DNA of 64,000 nucleotides from Nonomuraea dietziae (GCF_014195505.1 NZ_JACIBV010000001.1:3162001-3226000), one strand, 5' to 3'. Shown: positions 17,738 through 26,944, counted from the first letter of the stretch. A program made the numbers and translations. Notes: generated by a model not told the origin, from the sequence alone.

Positions 17738-19000
17738 ATGACCAAGAGCACAAGGCTCGCCGCCGCGGCCCTGGCCACCGCCGTCCTCGCCACCGCCTGC
17801 TCCCAGGGCTCGGCGACCAGGGACACCTCCGCCGACGGCGGCAAGGTGACGCTGCGCTACTTCACCTTCTCCGCCGCTCCCGACCACGTGAAGGACCTCG
17901 ACACCATCGTGGCCGCCTTCGAGAAGGAGAACCCGAAGGTGGACGTGGTCGTCGAGACCGCGCCGTACGACCAGTACTTCACCAAGCTGCAGACCAGCAT
18001 CGCCGGCGGCACCGCGCCCGACACCTTCGAGCTCAACTACGAGAACTTCGTGACCTACGCCAGCGCGGGCTCCCTGCTCGACCTGGGGTCGGTGGCGGGA
18101 GACTCGGCGCCCGCCGGCTACGCCAAGGAGTCGCTCGAGGCCTTCAAGCACGAGGGCAAGCAGTACGCGCTGCCCGCCTCCTTCTCCACCGTCGTGCTCT
18201 TCTACAACAAGGAGCTGTTCAAGAAGGCGGGGGTCGCCGAGCCGACCACGTCGTGGACGTGGAAGGACGAGCAGGCCGCGGCCGAGAAGCTGACCGACAA
18301 GAAGGCAGGGGTGTTCGGCGACTTCCAGCCGGTGCAGTTCTTCGAGTTCTACAAGACGCTCAAGCAGGCCGGCGGCGAGTTCCTCTCGGCGGACGGCAAG
18401 AAGGCCACCTTCAACAGCCCCGAGGGCGTCAAGGCGGCCACCTGGCTGGTCTCCAAGGTCGGCAAGACCATGCCCACGGAGGCGGAGATCGGCGGCACGG
18501 CCGACTACGACACCAACCTGTTCAAGTCGGGCAAGCTCGCGATGTGGCACAACGGCATCTGGCAGTTCTCCGGCCTCAAGGACGTGCCCTTCGAATGGGA
18601 CGTGGTCGTCGAGCCAGGTGACACGGCCAAGGCCAGCGCGGTCTTCCACAACTCCGTCGCCGCCTCCAAGACGACCAAGCACGCGAAAGAGGCGTACGCG
18701 TGGGCCAGGTTCCTCAGCTCGTCGAGCGTGGCGGCGACCACGCGGATCGAGTCATCGTGGGAACTGCCTCCCGTGTCGAACCAGAGTGTGCTCGCCGGAT
18801 ACCTGAAGGACCCCAAGCCCGCCAACCGCCAGGCCGTGTTCGACTCACTGAAGTCGATCGCGCTGCCGCCGGTGATCAAGCGGCAGCAGGAGATGCAGGA
18901 CGCGGTCACCCAGGAACTGTCCAACGCGGCGGCGGGCCGTACCTCGGTCGAGGAGGCGCTCACGGCTGCCGCCGCCAAGGTCGACGAACTCCTCGGCTGA
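17738..19000 (+). CDS. ABC sugar importer substrate-binding lipoprotein
   Basis: A 420-residue extracytoplasmic solute-binding protein of family 1. It starts MTKSTRLAAAALATAVLATAC, a lipoprotein signal with the modified Cys at about residue 21. The mature part shows the usual two-lobe pattern (TLRYFTFSAAPDHVKDLDTI, FSTVVLFYNKELFKKAGV, MWHNGIWQFSGLKDV). Aromatic residues in these motifs are likely sugar stackers. AAAGGATC precedes the ATG. In this operon the ligand is inferred to be an oligosaccharide made outside the cell by the secreted GH31 enzymes. The AGGAG at 19004-19008, just past the stop, has no gene at the expected distance because the TnpB element follows. Confidence 0.93.
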   Translation: MTKSTRLAAAALATAVLATACSQGSATRDTSADGGKVTLRYFTFSAAPDHVKDLDTIVAAFEKENPKVDVVVETAPYDQYFTKLQTSIAGGTAPDTFELNYENFVTYASAGSLLDLGSVAGDSAPAGYAKESLEAFKHEGKQYALPASFSTVVLFYNKELFKKAGVAEPTTSWTWKDEQAAAEKLTDKKAGVFGDFQPVQFFEFYKTLKQAGGEFLSADGKKATFNSPEGVKAATWLVSKVGKTMPTEAEIGGTADYDTNLFKSGKLAMWHNGIWQFSGLKDVPFEWDVVVEPGDTAKASAVFHNSVAASKTTKHAKEAYAWARFLSSSSVAATTRIESSWELPPVSNQSVLAGYLKDPKPANRQAVFDSLKSIALPPVIKRQQEMQDAVTQELSNAAAGRTSVEEALTAAAAKVDELLG

Positions 19001-19018
19001 CCCAGGAGATCTGACCCA

Positions 19019-19190
19019 TTGACTGCTCCCCGCCCTAGAGCTAAACGACGGGGATTCTTGGCTCACACTGCCTGGCTGCCCGGCGGACAGTCAGGTCTTA
19101 CGCGATCAGCACCAGCCGGGGTCAGACCAGCCCGGACGAGCATCACGCGAGCGGAGTTCTTGTCCCTGGGGGACACGGCTCCGCACGTGG
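19019..19190 (-). ncRNA. Probable omega (reRNA) guide RNA region of the TnpB element
   Basis: Characterised TnpB systems use an RNA that covers the 3' end of tnpB and the right end, with guide sequence taken from just beyond the element. Here that places the scaffold at about 19190-19019 and the guide in the flank at 19018-19003, the tail of the binding-protein junction. The hairpin 19027-19054 is part of it. The extent is inferred from family knowledge, not measured. Confidence 0.4.
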
Positions 19191-20268
19191 TGCACGTGTA
19201 GGTACGTTCGGAAAGAGGAAGTGCGTGCTTGGTTCTCGCTCCGCACGACGCGCAGTCCATGGTGGTGTGCGCGGGGTGCACGAGGCGGACGTCCCGCCCA
19301 TGCTTGCGGCCCATCTCGATCAGGGCGTGCTTGGTGGCGCCGATCGCGGCGTCGGCGGCTTTGCGGGCCATGGTCGTCTTGGCCAGGAATTTCGGCCGGA
19401 AGTCCTCCACAGCGATGGCATCATGGTCGGTCACCACCGCCTTGGCCCACTTGCGGGCGGTGTCCTGCCGCTGCCGGGCGACCTTCTTGTGCAGCTTGGC
19501 GGTCTGCTTCTTCGCCTCGCGGTAGCCCTTCGAGGCGGCGTGGCCTTTCTTCGGCTTCCGGCGGGCCATCATCCGCTGGTACCGGGCGAGCCGCTGCCCG
19601 GCGTTCCTGCCGTGCTCAGCGTGAGGGAGGTCGTGGGCGTCCGAGGTGGTGGTGGCGGTCTCCTTCACGCCCCAGTCCACGCCGAGGACCGCACCGGTCG
19701 CTGGCAGCGGCTGCACCTGAGCGGGGACGACGAAGGAGGCGTACCAGTGGCCGAGACTGTCGCGGTACACGCGCACCGAGGACGGCTCGGCGGGCAGGTC
19801 GCGGGACCACACCACCGTCACGACGATGCCACCCGCCAGGTGCAGACGGCCGTCCTTCAGGCGGAACCCGCGCTTGGTGAAGTTCAGCGACGGGTCCGCC
19901 AGGTCCTTCTTCTTGAAGCGGGGCATCCCGGCACGCTGCCGCATTGGAAGGCGCGCCTTGATGTCCTTCACCGCCTTGGCGCGAGACTTGGCGAAGTCGC
20001 GGATGATCTGCTGCTGCGGCACCGAGGCGCCCTCCCGCAGCCAGGCGTGCTCGGCACGCCACAGCGTCAGCTGCTTGTCCAGACCGGCCGGACCGCATGG
20101 CTGCTTGGCCTTGTGGGCAGCGCGAGAGGCGGCAACGCAGCCATTCCACACCCACCGACAGCGGTCCCACTCGGCCAGCAGCGCCGTATGCGCGGTGGAC
20201 GACATGCGCAGCCGGTAGGTGTACCGGGCGTGCCCGGCCTCCTCGCATGCCTGCGCTTGCGTCGTCAC
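19063..20268 (-). CDS. tnpB: TnpB RNA-guided endonuclease (OrfB_IS605 family)
   Basis: A 401-residue TnpB with an intact RuvC-like catalytic triad: D198 (GVDWGVKET), E288 (AVEDFRP) and D369 (SPRDKNSA). The zinc ribbon has Cys 339/342 (CASC) and 359/362 (CTTC). The N-terminal helix-turn-helix part includes EWDRCRWVWNGCVAASRAAH. TnpB enzymes cut DNA guided by a right-end RNA, which helps retain the element after excision. I placed the start at GTG 20268 (VTTQAQACEEAGHARYTYRL); the frame is open for another 66 codons into the left end, but those residues look non-coding. With the triad and zinc ligands present it is probably active. It runs antisense to the sugar operon. Confidence 0.92.
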   Translation of the reverse strand: MTTQAQACEEAGHARYTYRLRMSSTAHTALLAEWDRCRWVWNGCVAASRAAHKAKQPCGPAGLDKQLTLWRAEHAWLREGASVPQQQIIRDFAKSRAKAVKDIKARLPMRQRAGMPRFKKKDLADPSLNFTKRGFRLKDGRLHLAGGIVVTVVWSRDLPAEPSSVRVYRDSLGHWYASFVVPAQVQPLPATGAVLGVDWGVKETATTTSDAHDLPHAEHGRNAGQRLARYQRMMARRKPKKGHAASKGYREAKKQTAKLHKKVARQRQDTARKWAKAVVTDHDAIAVEDFRPKFLAKTTMARKAADAAIGATKHALIEMGRKHGRDVRLVHPAHTTMDCASCGARTKHALPLSERTYTCTTCGAVSPRDKNSARVMLVRAGLTPAGADRVRPDCPPGSQAV

Positions 20269-20401
20269 GACCGGCAACCTACCGGCGGGATCCGACAATC
20301 GACGCCGGTTCGCCTTGCGGCGAAACGGCTTCCTTCTCCTACTCCACAGGCAATCCGATTCCTCCCCCGTCTGAAGGCTGGGGAATCCCTGGAGGTATTT
20401 G

Positions 20402-21514
20402 GTGATCGTAGGAAGCGACCTGGCGCGGGCGCGACTCGTGTCGCGCAGCGTCGATGTGATCAGCACGCATCAGTCGCCCTCGGGGGCCTACCCGGCGTGT
20501 CCCACCTTCTCCGCCTACCGCGGCTACGCGTGGCTGCGCGACGGCGCGTTCATCGCCGAGGGGATGAGCCGCGCAGGCGAGGTCCAAGGAGTGACCGCCT
20601 TCCACGAGTGGTGCGCCGAGGTGATCGGCGCGCGGGAGGGCCAGGTGGAGTCCCTGGTCAGGAGGGCCGCGGAAGGTGAGAGCGTCTCCCCCGCCGAGAT
20701 GCTGCCCACCAGATTCACCCTGGAGGGCGGCGACGGCACGGACGAGTGGTGGGACCACCAGCTCGACGGCTACGGCACGTGGCTGTGGGCGCTGGCCGAG
20801 CACACGACACGACACGGCGCCGCGGTGCGGGGGGCCGAGCGCGCGGTGAAGGTGGCCGCGACGTACCTGTCGTGGTTCTGGGACCAGCCCTGCTACGACT
20901 GGTGGGAGGAGCACGTCGACCAGCGCCACGTCTCGACGCTCGGCGCCATCCACGCGGGCCTGCGGTCCGCGATCGGCACCGGCCTGCTCGACGAGGCGGA
21001 GGCCAAGGCCGCCGCCGAGGCGGTCGAGGGCATCACCGCGCTGGTCGAGGCCGAGGGCGTGGCGCAGGGCGGTCACCTGCGCAAGTGGCTGGGCAGCGAC
21101 GAGGTGGACGCGAGCCTGCTGTCGTGCGTGTACCCGTTCGGTCTCTACCCCGCCGACCACCCGGTCGCCGTGGCCACGGTGGCGGAGGTCGAGCGGCAGC
21201 TCGCGCACGAGGGCGGCGTCCACCGCTACCTCGCCGACACCTTCTACGGCGGCGGCCGCTGGGTGCTGCTGGCGGGCTTCATGGGGCTCAACCACGCGGC
21301 GGCGGGCCGGCGCGAGCAGGCGCTGCGCTACCTCGACTGGATGGGCGCGCAGGCCACCGACTCGGGCGAGCTGCCCGAGCAGGTGTCGGACGTGCTGCTC
21401 GCGCCGGGACGCTTCGAGGAGTGGCTGCAGCGGTGGGGGTCGGTGGCGACGCCGCTGCTGTGGTCGCACGGGATGTACCTGATGCTCGCCGACGCGCTGG
21501 AGGTGCGCTCGTGA
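20402..21514 (+). CDS. Glycoside hydrolase family 15-like alpha-glucosidase (cytosolic)
   Basis: A 370-residue (alpha/alpha)6-barrel protein with GH15 landmarks: YRGYAWLRDGAFIAEGM near the N-terminus (substrate-binding Trp-Leu-Arg-Asp), DGYGTWLWAL, CYDWWEEH (putative general acid Glu, about residue 170) and SGELPEQVSD (putative base, about 322). It lacks a signal peptide and so acts in the cytosol on imported oligosaccharide, releasing glucose from non-reducing ends. GTG 20402 has GGAGG at 20391-20395 with 6-nt spacing; TTG 20399 is possible. The end overlaps the next GH31 start by GTGA. The TnpB element directly upstream separates this gene from the importer genes with which it was presumably once contiguous. 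Confidence 0.85.
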   Translation: MIVGSDLARARLVSRSVDVISTHQSPSGAYPACPTFSAYRGYAWLRDGAFIAEGMSRAGEVQGVTAFHEWCAEVIGAREGQVESLVRRAAEGESVSPAEMLPTRFTLEGGDGTDEWWDHQLDGYGTWLWALAEHTTRHGAAVRGAERAVKVAATYLSWFWDQPCYDWWEEHVDQRHVSTLGAIHAGLRSAIGTGLLDEAEAKAAAEAVEGITALVEAEGVAQGGHLRKWLGSDEVDASLLSCVYPFGLYPADHPVAVATVAEVERQLAHEGGVHRYLADTFYGGGRWVLLAGFMGLNHAAAGRREQALRYLDWMGAQATDSGELPEQVSDVLLAPGRFEEWLQRWGSVATPLLWSHGMYLMLADALEVRS

Positions 21515-23682
21515 TCCGCCATCGTCCCCACGGCTCCGGCCATCCCTATGCCGAGTCCGAGGACCAGCGGGTGCCCGTGCTGCCCATGGACGGCCAGAGC
21601 GTCGAGCTGCGGGTGCGGGCCTCGGCGAACGTCACGTCGGTGGTGTGCGACTGGCTCATGGTCGGCGCTCCGGTGATGGAGCTGCCGCTCAGCCGTCCCG
21701 CGGCCGAGGAGGAGGACACGAGGGTCGACGGCGGCCATCTGGCCGCGGCGCAGGCGAAGGCGGCCAGGGCCGCCTCGGGTTCGTGGTCGGTCGTGACCCC
21801 TCCGCTCGAGGCGGGGCGCCGCTACTCCTACCGCTTCCGCGGAGGCGGCCGTACCACCAGGTGGTTCGAGGTGACGGCCGCACGGTGGAGCCCTGACGGC
21901 GGACGACTGGTGGTCGAGGGCGGCGACCGGGTGGTGCCGGGCAGCGTCCGCTGGCTGGCCGACGGCGACGGCATCCGCAGGGTGCGGTTCGAGCTGGAGC
22001 TGTCGCCCGGCGCGCACGTGGTCGGCTTCGGCGAGCGCTTCGACGCCGTCGACCAGCGCGGCAGGGCGCTCGACGCGGTGGTGTTCGAGCAGTACAAGTC
22101 GCAGGGCGCGCACGGCCGCACCTACCTGCCGATGCCGTTCGCCCTCGTCGTCGACGGGCCACGGAGCTGGGGCCTCCACGTGGACACCTCCCGCAGGACC
22201 TGGTACGACCTCAGCGGCGCGCGCCTGGTCGTGGAGGCCGAGGTCGAGGACGAGCTGACGCTGCGGGTGCACGAGGGCCCGCCCGCCGAGGTGCTCGACG
22301 CCTTCCTCGGCACCGTGGGCCGCCCTACCGAGCTGCCCGACTGGGTGTTCAGGCTGTGGGCCAGCGGCAACGAGTGGAACACGCAGGCACGCGTGATGGC
22401 CGAGATGGACAGGCACCGCGAGAGCGACATCCCGGTCGGCGCCCTGGTCATCGAGGCGTGGAGCGACGAGACGACGTTCACCGCCTTCCGCGGCGCCGAG
22501 TACGAGCCCTCGGAGCAGCCGCACCGCCTGGCCGACTACCGCTTCCCCGAGGACGGTCCGTGGCCCGACCCCAAGGGCATGGTCGACGAGCTGCACGAGC
22601 GCGACATCAAGGTGCTGCTGTGGCAGATCCCACTGCAGAAGATGCGGCCCCACCCCAAGCACCAGGCGGCGGTGGACGCCCGGCAGATCCTCGACAGATG
22701 CGTCAGGGAGGCTGACGGCAGGCCGTACCGCAACCGCGGCTGGTGGTTCCCGCTGGCGCTCATGCCCGATCTGTCACGGCAGGACGTGCGCGACTGGTGG
22801 ACGGCCAAGCGCCGCTACCTGGTCGAGGAGGTCGGCGTCGACGGGTTCAAGACCGACGGCGGCGAGCACGCGTGGGGCCACGACCTGCGCTACGGCGACG
22901 GCCGCAGGGGCGACGACGGCAACGGGCTGTTCCCCGTGCACTACGCCCGGGCCTTCGGCGACCTGCTGAGAAGCGCGGGCAAGGCGCCCGTCACCTTCAG
23001 CAGGGCCGGATTCGCTGGCTCGCAGCCGCACGGCGCGTTCTGGGCCGGTGACGAGGACTCCACGTGGGAGGCGTTCCGCTCCTCGATCAGGGCCGGGATC
23101 ACCGCCTCGGCCTGCGGGATCGTCTACTGGGGATGGGACCTGGCCGGGTTCTCGGGCGACCTGCCCAGCGCGGAGCTGTACCTGCGGGCGGCAGGGACGT
23201 CGGCCTTCATGCCGATCATGCAGTACCACTCGGAGTTCAACCACCACCGCAGGCCGCTGCGCGACCGCACCCCGTGGAACATCGCCGAGCAGACCGGCGA
23301 CCCCCGGGTGATCCCGGTCTTCAGGCGCTTCGCCCACCTGCGCGAGAGGCTCGTGCCGTACCTGGCGAGGGAGGCACGGCGGGCGCTCGAGGGCGGCGCG
23401 CCGCTGATGCGCGGCCTGTTCTTCGACCACCCTGGCGACGAGGCCATCTGGTCCTATCCGTTGCAGTACAAGCTTGGCGACGCCCTGCTTGTCATCCCCG
23501 TGACCGAGCCGGACGCCGACAAGGTGGAGGCCTACCTGCCCGAGGGCGAGTGGGTCGACGTCTGGACCGGTCTGGCTCTGGACGGCGGGCAGGTGCTCAC
23601 GCTGCCCGCCCCCATCGACAGGCCTCCGGTGCTCTGCACGGCGCAGCACTGGCAGGAACTCTCCGCCGTCTTCGCCCCCTGA
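21511..23682 (+). CDS. Glycoside hydrolase family 31 alpha-glucosidase, cytosolic paralogue of the CtsZ-like enzyme
   Basis: A 723-residue GH31 enzyme without signal peptide. The nucleophile is D449 (GFKTDGGEHAWG) and the acid/base is D514 (FWAGDEDSTWEAF). A beta-sandwich precedes the barrel and a small C-terminal beta domain follows. It shares distinctive motifs with the secreted CtsZ-like neighbour: GNEWNTQA versus ANEWNTQA, EAWSDETTF versus EQWSDEATF, and IMQYHSE in both, so the two belong to the same subfamily. The cytosolic location suggests it hydrolyses the same linkage that the secreted enzyme makes. GTG 21511 overlaps the GH15 stop. The next gene follows after 13 bp. Confidence 0.9.
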   Translation: MIRHRPHGSGHPYAESEDQRVPVLPMDGQSVELRVRASANVTSVVCDWLMVGAPVMELPLSRPAAEEEDTRVDGGHLAAAQAKAARAASGSWSVVTPPLEAGRRYSYRFRGGGRTTRWFEVTAARWSPDGGRLVVEGGDRVVPGSVRWLADGDGIRRVRFELELSPGAHVVGFGERFDAVDQRGRALDAVVFEQYKSQGAHGRTYLPMPFALVVDGPRSWGLHVDTSRRTWYDLSGARLVVEAEVEDELTLRVHEGPPAEVLDAFLGTVGRPTELPDWVFRLWASGNEWNTQARVMAEMDRHRESDIPVGALVIEAWSDETTFTAFRGAEYEPSEQPHRLADYRFPEDGPWPDPKGMVDELHERDIKVLLWQIPLQKMRPHPKHQAAVDARQILDRCVREADGRPYRNRGWWFPLALMPDLSRQDVRDWWTAKRRYLVEEVGVDGFKTDGGEHAWGHDLRYGDGRRGDDGNGLFPVHYARAFGDLLRSAGKAPVTFSRAGFAGSQPHGAFWAGDEDSTWEAFRSSIRAGITASACGIVYWGWDLAGFSGDLPSAELYLRAAGTSAFMPIMQYHSEFNHHRRPLRDRTPWNIAEQTGDPRVIPVFRRFAHLRERLVPYLAREARRALEGGAPLMRGLFFDHPGDEAIWSYPLQYKLGDALLVIPVTEPDADKVEAYLPEGEWVDVWTGLALDGGQVLTLPAPIDRPPVLCTAQHWQELSAVFAP

Positions 23683-23695
23683 AGGGAGTAACTCT

Positions 23696-26600
23696 GTGAC
23701 CCGGTTACGGTCGGGCGTCATCGTCTCGGTGATCGTCCTGCTGGCCTCGCTCATCGCCGCCCCCGCGTACGCGCTGGACGGCGTCCACCACCATCCGACC
23801 GGCATCGACGACCTCTACTCGACCGAGCCGACCGAACGCTCCCCCCGCGACCCCATGGCCGGGGAGAACGTCCAGATCAACGCCACGACCTGGCCGATCG
23901 AGCCGGGGCAGACCGTCTGGGTCACGTGGACGAAGAACGGGGTGAACCAGACCCCCGTCGGCGCCGCATGGGACCACAACAGCGGCAACAACAGCTACTG
24001 GCGGATCGGCCTGGGCCCCTTCGCCAGGGGCGACAAGATCACCTACACCGTCAACGCGGACGTGAACGGGGGCGGGCAGAAGAGCACGGGCCCGTTCTCG
24101 TTCACGGTCACCTCGTGGAGCACGGTCACGAACGTGACGTCCTTCACCAACAACGGCACGTCGGTGGACGTCACGACGGGGGACAGCGCCGGCTCCTTCA
24201 CGCCGAAGATCCGCTTCGCCTTCCCCGTGCTCGACCGCTTCAGGACCCAGATCGCCCCCAACGGCCAGGGGCTGAACATCTCCGGCGTCTCCGGCTACAC
24301 GGTGACGGACTCGGCGAGCACGCTGACGATCTCCACCAGCTCGCTCGTACTGAAGATCCAGAAGTCGCCGTACCGGCTGTCGGTCTACAAGGGCGACGGC
24401 ACGACGCTGATCACCAGGCAGGACGCCTCCAACAACATCCGCTGGGCCAGCGACGGCTCCACCACGGTCACCAGGATCGAGGACAACTACCTGTCACCGG
24501 CGGGCGAGCGGTTCGAGGGGTACGGCGAGCGCTACGACCGGCTCGACCAGCGCGGCACCCAGGTGCACAACTACGTCTACAACCAGTACCGCGACCAGGG
24601 CGCGACCCGCCGTACCTACCTGTCGGTGCCGTTCTTCACCAACTCGGCCGGCTACGGCATCTACCTGCCGAGCACCCGCTACGCCCTGTTCACCCCCGGC
24701 GACAGGGCGGGGTTCGCCGTCGACACGGGCGGCGCGCTGAACTCCACGCTCGACTACCACTTCTTCGCCGGCACCCCCGCGAAGATCGTCAACGACTACA
24801 CCGCCGTCACGGGCAGGCCGCAGCTGCCGCCCAAGTGGGCCTTCGGGGTGTGGATGTCGGCCAACGAGTGGAACACCCAGGCGGAGGTCAGCGCCGAGCT
24901 GGCCAACGCCACCACGCACAAGATCCCGCACACGGCGATGGTGCTGGAGCAGTGGAGCGACGAGGCGACCTTCTACGTCTGGCACGGCGCCACCTACACT
25001 CCCACCCCCGGCAGCGGGAAGCTCGCGTACTCGAACCTCACCTTCCCCGCGGGCACGGCATGGCAGAACCCCAAGGCCATGGTCACCGACGCCCACAACA
25101 AGGGGATCAAGATGATCCTCTGGCAGATCCCGGTGCTGAAGGAGAACTTCGACTCCAACCCGCCGACCGCGCCCCAGCAGCACCTCAACGACAAGGCCTA
25201 CGCCGAGGCGCAGGGCTACGTCGCCAAGAACGCCGTCAACGGGCCCTACCGCATCCCGACGGGCCAGTGGTTCGGCGACAGCATGGTCCCCGACTTCACC
25301 AGCACGGCGGCCACCAACTGGTGGATGAGCAAGCGCGACTACCTCATGGACGAGGTCGGCATCGACGGCTTCAAGACCGACGGCAGCGAGGCGATCTTCG
25401 GCAGGAGCGTGCAGTTCGCCGACGGCCGCAAGGGCGACGAGATGCACAACGCCTACCCCAACAGCTACACCAAGGCCTACAACACCTACGTCAAGGGCAA
25501 GAACGCGCAGAACACGATCTTCAGCAGGGCGGGCACGTCCGGCGCCCAGACGACCTCCATCTTCTGGGCGGGCGACCAGAACTCCAGCTTCTCCGCCTTC
25601 CAGGAGGCGGTGCGGGCGCAGCTGTCGGCGGGCCAGTCGGGCGTGCCGTTCACGGCGTGGGACATGGCCGGCTTCACCGGCGACTTCCCCAGCGCCGAGC
25701 TGTACCTGCGCTCGGCCGCGCAGGCGACGTTCTCGCCGATCATGCAGTATCACTCGGAGAAGGCCAGCCCCTCCACCTCCGAGGCGCGCACGCCGTGGAA
25801 CGTGCAGGCACGCACCGGCAACACCTCGGTGCTCCCCGCCTTCAGGAAGTTCGCCAACGTCAGGATGAACCTGATCCCCTACCTCTACACCGAGGCGAAG
25901 GCGAGCTCGACGACGGGCGTGCCGATGATGAGGGCGATGAGCTTCGCCTTCCCCGGTGACGCGACGGCGGCCGCGCTCGACCAGCAGTACCTGTTCGGCT
26001 CGCAGCTGCTGGTGGCGCCGATCACCGCCCAGGGCGCCACGTCCAAGAACGTCTACCTGCCCGCGGGCGAGTGGTACGACCTGTGGAACGGCGGGCGCTT
26101 CACCGGGCCCGGCACGAAGACCTACAACGCGGGGCTCGACACGATCCCCGTCTACGCCAAGCCCGGTGCGATCATCCCGCTCAACCTCAACGCCGACTAC
26201 CAGCTCGGCGGCGAGATCGGCAACAGCGTCACGGCCTACACCAACCTCGCCTTCAGGATCTATCCGGCGGGCAACAGCTCCTACGCCTACTTCGAGGACT
26301 CCGCGGGCGCCAGCCGTACCGTGAGCTCGGCGGAGAACTGGGGCGCGCACCAGGTGACGGTGACCGTGCCCGCCCTGACCACGACGGCGACGCTGCAGGT
26401 GGCCTCCACCAAGCCCGCCTCGGTGACAGGGGCCACGGCGCGGGCCACGCTCGCCGACCTGAAGGCCGCCGCCGAGGGCTGGTGGTGGGACCCCGTACAA
26501 CAGCTCACCCACGTGAAGCTGGCGAGCGCGGCGGCCGGCAGGACCGTCACGCTCAACGGCGTGGACAAGGCCGCCTACGAGGCCGAGTTCGCGGCAGGCA

Positions 26601-26944
26601 CCGGAACCTCGACCAACACCGACCACCCCGGCTACACCGGCACCGGCTTCGTCGACGGCTTCTCCGCCGCGGGCGACGCCGTGACGTTCCAGGTCAAGGC
26701 GGACGCGGCGGGCAGCCACCAGCTGAAGTTCCGCTACGCCAACGGCGTGGCCACCGCCGCCTCGGCCACGATCCAGGTGGACGGCGTCACCGCGGGCACC
26801 CTGCCGATGCCCTCGACGTCGAACTGGGACACCTGGGGCAGCGCCTCCCTCACCACGTCGCTGACGGCGGGGGCGCACACCATCAAGATCATCTACGGCA
26901 GCGGCGGCGTCAACCTCGACAACCTGGTGGTGGCACGGCCATGA
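23696..26944 (+). CDS. ctsZ-like: Secreted GH31 6-alpha-glucosyltransferase-like enzyme (CtsZ-like) with C-terminal CBM35
   Basis: A 1082-residue secreted enzyme. The signal peptide is cut after about residue 26 (AAPAYA-LDG). An N-terminal immunoglobulin-like module (WPIEPGQTVWVTWTKNGVNQ) precedes the GH31 barrel with nucleophile D562 (GFKTDGSE) and acid/base D627 (FWAGDQNSS). Beta domains follow, then a CBM35 at about 960-1082 (STNTDHPGYTGTGFVDGF, NLDNLVVARP). From memory of the Bacillus globisporus and Arthrobacter globiformis cyclic tetrasaccharide (cts) systems, this order and many motifs match 6-alpha-glucosyltransferase CtsZ, which builds alpha-1,6 branches on maltooligosaccharides. GTG start with AGGGAG 8-13 nt upstream. 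It overlaps the next gene by ATGA. Confidence 0.88.
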   Translation: MTRLRSGVIVSVIVLLASLIAAPAYALDGVHHHPTGIDDLYSTEPTERSPRDPMAGENVQINATTWPIEPGQTVWVTWTKNGVNQTPVGAAWDHNSGNNSYWRIGLGPFARGDKITYTVNADVNGGGQKSTGPFSFTVTSWSTVTNVTSFTNNGTSVDVTTGDSAGSFTPKIRFAFPVLDRFRTQIAPNGQGLNISGVSGYTVTDSASTLTISTSSLVLKIQKSPYRLSVYKGDGTTLITRQDASNNIRWASDGSTTVTRIEDNYLSPAGERFEGYGERYDRLDQRGTQVHNYVYNQYRDQGATRRTYLSVPFFTNSAGYGIYLPSTRYALFTPGDRAGFAVDTGGALNSTLDYHFFAGTPAKIVNDYTAVTGRPQLPPKWAFGVWMSANEWNTQAEVSAELANATTHKIPHTAMVLEQWSDEATFYVWHGATYTPTPGSGKLAYSNLTFPAGTAWQNPKAMVTDAHNKGIKMILWQIPVLKENFDSNPPTAPQQHLNDKAYAEAQGYVAKNAVNGPYRIPTGQWFGDSMVPDFTSTAATNWWMSKRDYLMDEVGIDGFKTDGSEAIFGRSVQFADGRKGDEMHNAYPNSYTKAYNTYVKGKNAQNTIFSRAGTSGAQTTSIFWAGDQNSSFSAFQEAVRAQLSAGQSGVPFTAWDMAGFTGDFPSAELYLRSAAQATFSPIMQYHSEKASPSTSEARTPWNVQARTGNTSVLPAFRKFANVRMNLIPYLYTEAKASSTTGVPMMRAMSFAFPGDATAAALDQQYLFGSQLLVAPITAQGATSKNVYLPAGEWYDLWNGGRFTGPGTKTYNAGLDTIPVYAKPGAIIPLNLNADYQLGGEIGNSVTAYTNLAFRIYPAGNSSYAYFEDSAGASRTVSSAENWGAHQVTVTVPALTTTATLQVASTKPASVTGATARATLADLKAAAEGWWWDPVQQLTHVKLASAAAGRTVTLNGVDKAAYEAEFAAGTGTSTNTDHPGYTGTGFVDGFSAAGDAVTFQVKADAAGSHQLKFRYANGVATAASATIQVDGVTAGTLPMPSTSNWDTWGSASLTTSLTAGAHTIKIIYGSGGVNLDNLVVARP

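Larger units (their letters stand above)
19019..20400 (-). mobile_element. IS200/IS605-family (IS1341-like) element carrying only tnpB
   Basis: About 1.38 kb inserted between two genes of the sugar operon, opposite to their direction. It encodes TnpB and no TnpA. The end downstream of tnpB has the usual subterminal hairpin (TCCCCG 19027-19032 with CGGGGA 19049-19054) and stops in GCAGTCAA, matching the TCAA right-end cleavage site of this family. The other end has a bulged hairpin (20357-20387, GATTCC...GGGGAATC) sharing the GGGGAATC motif. The left boundary is not exact: it lies just before the GTG at 20402, or a few bases earlier if GGAGGTATTT is native. No target duplication is expected for this family. 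Confidence 0.75.

Noticed and set aside
20268-20466. A longer TnpB starting upstream near 20466
   Set aside because: Those codons run through the element end and into the GH15 coding region. The family N-terminus fits GTG 20268.
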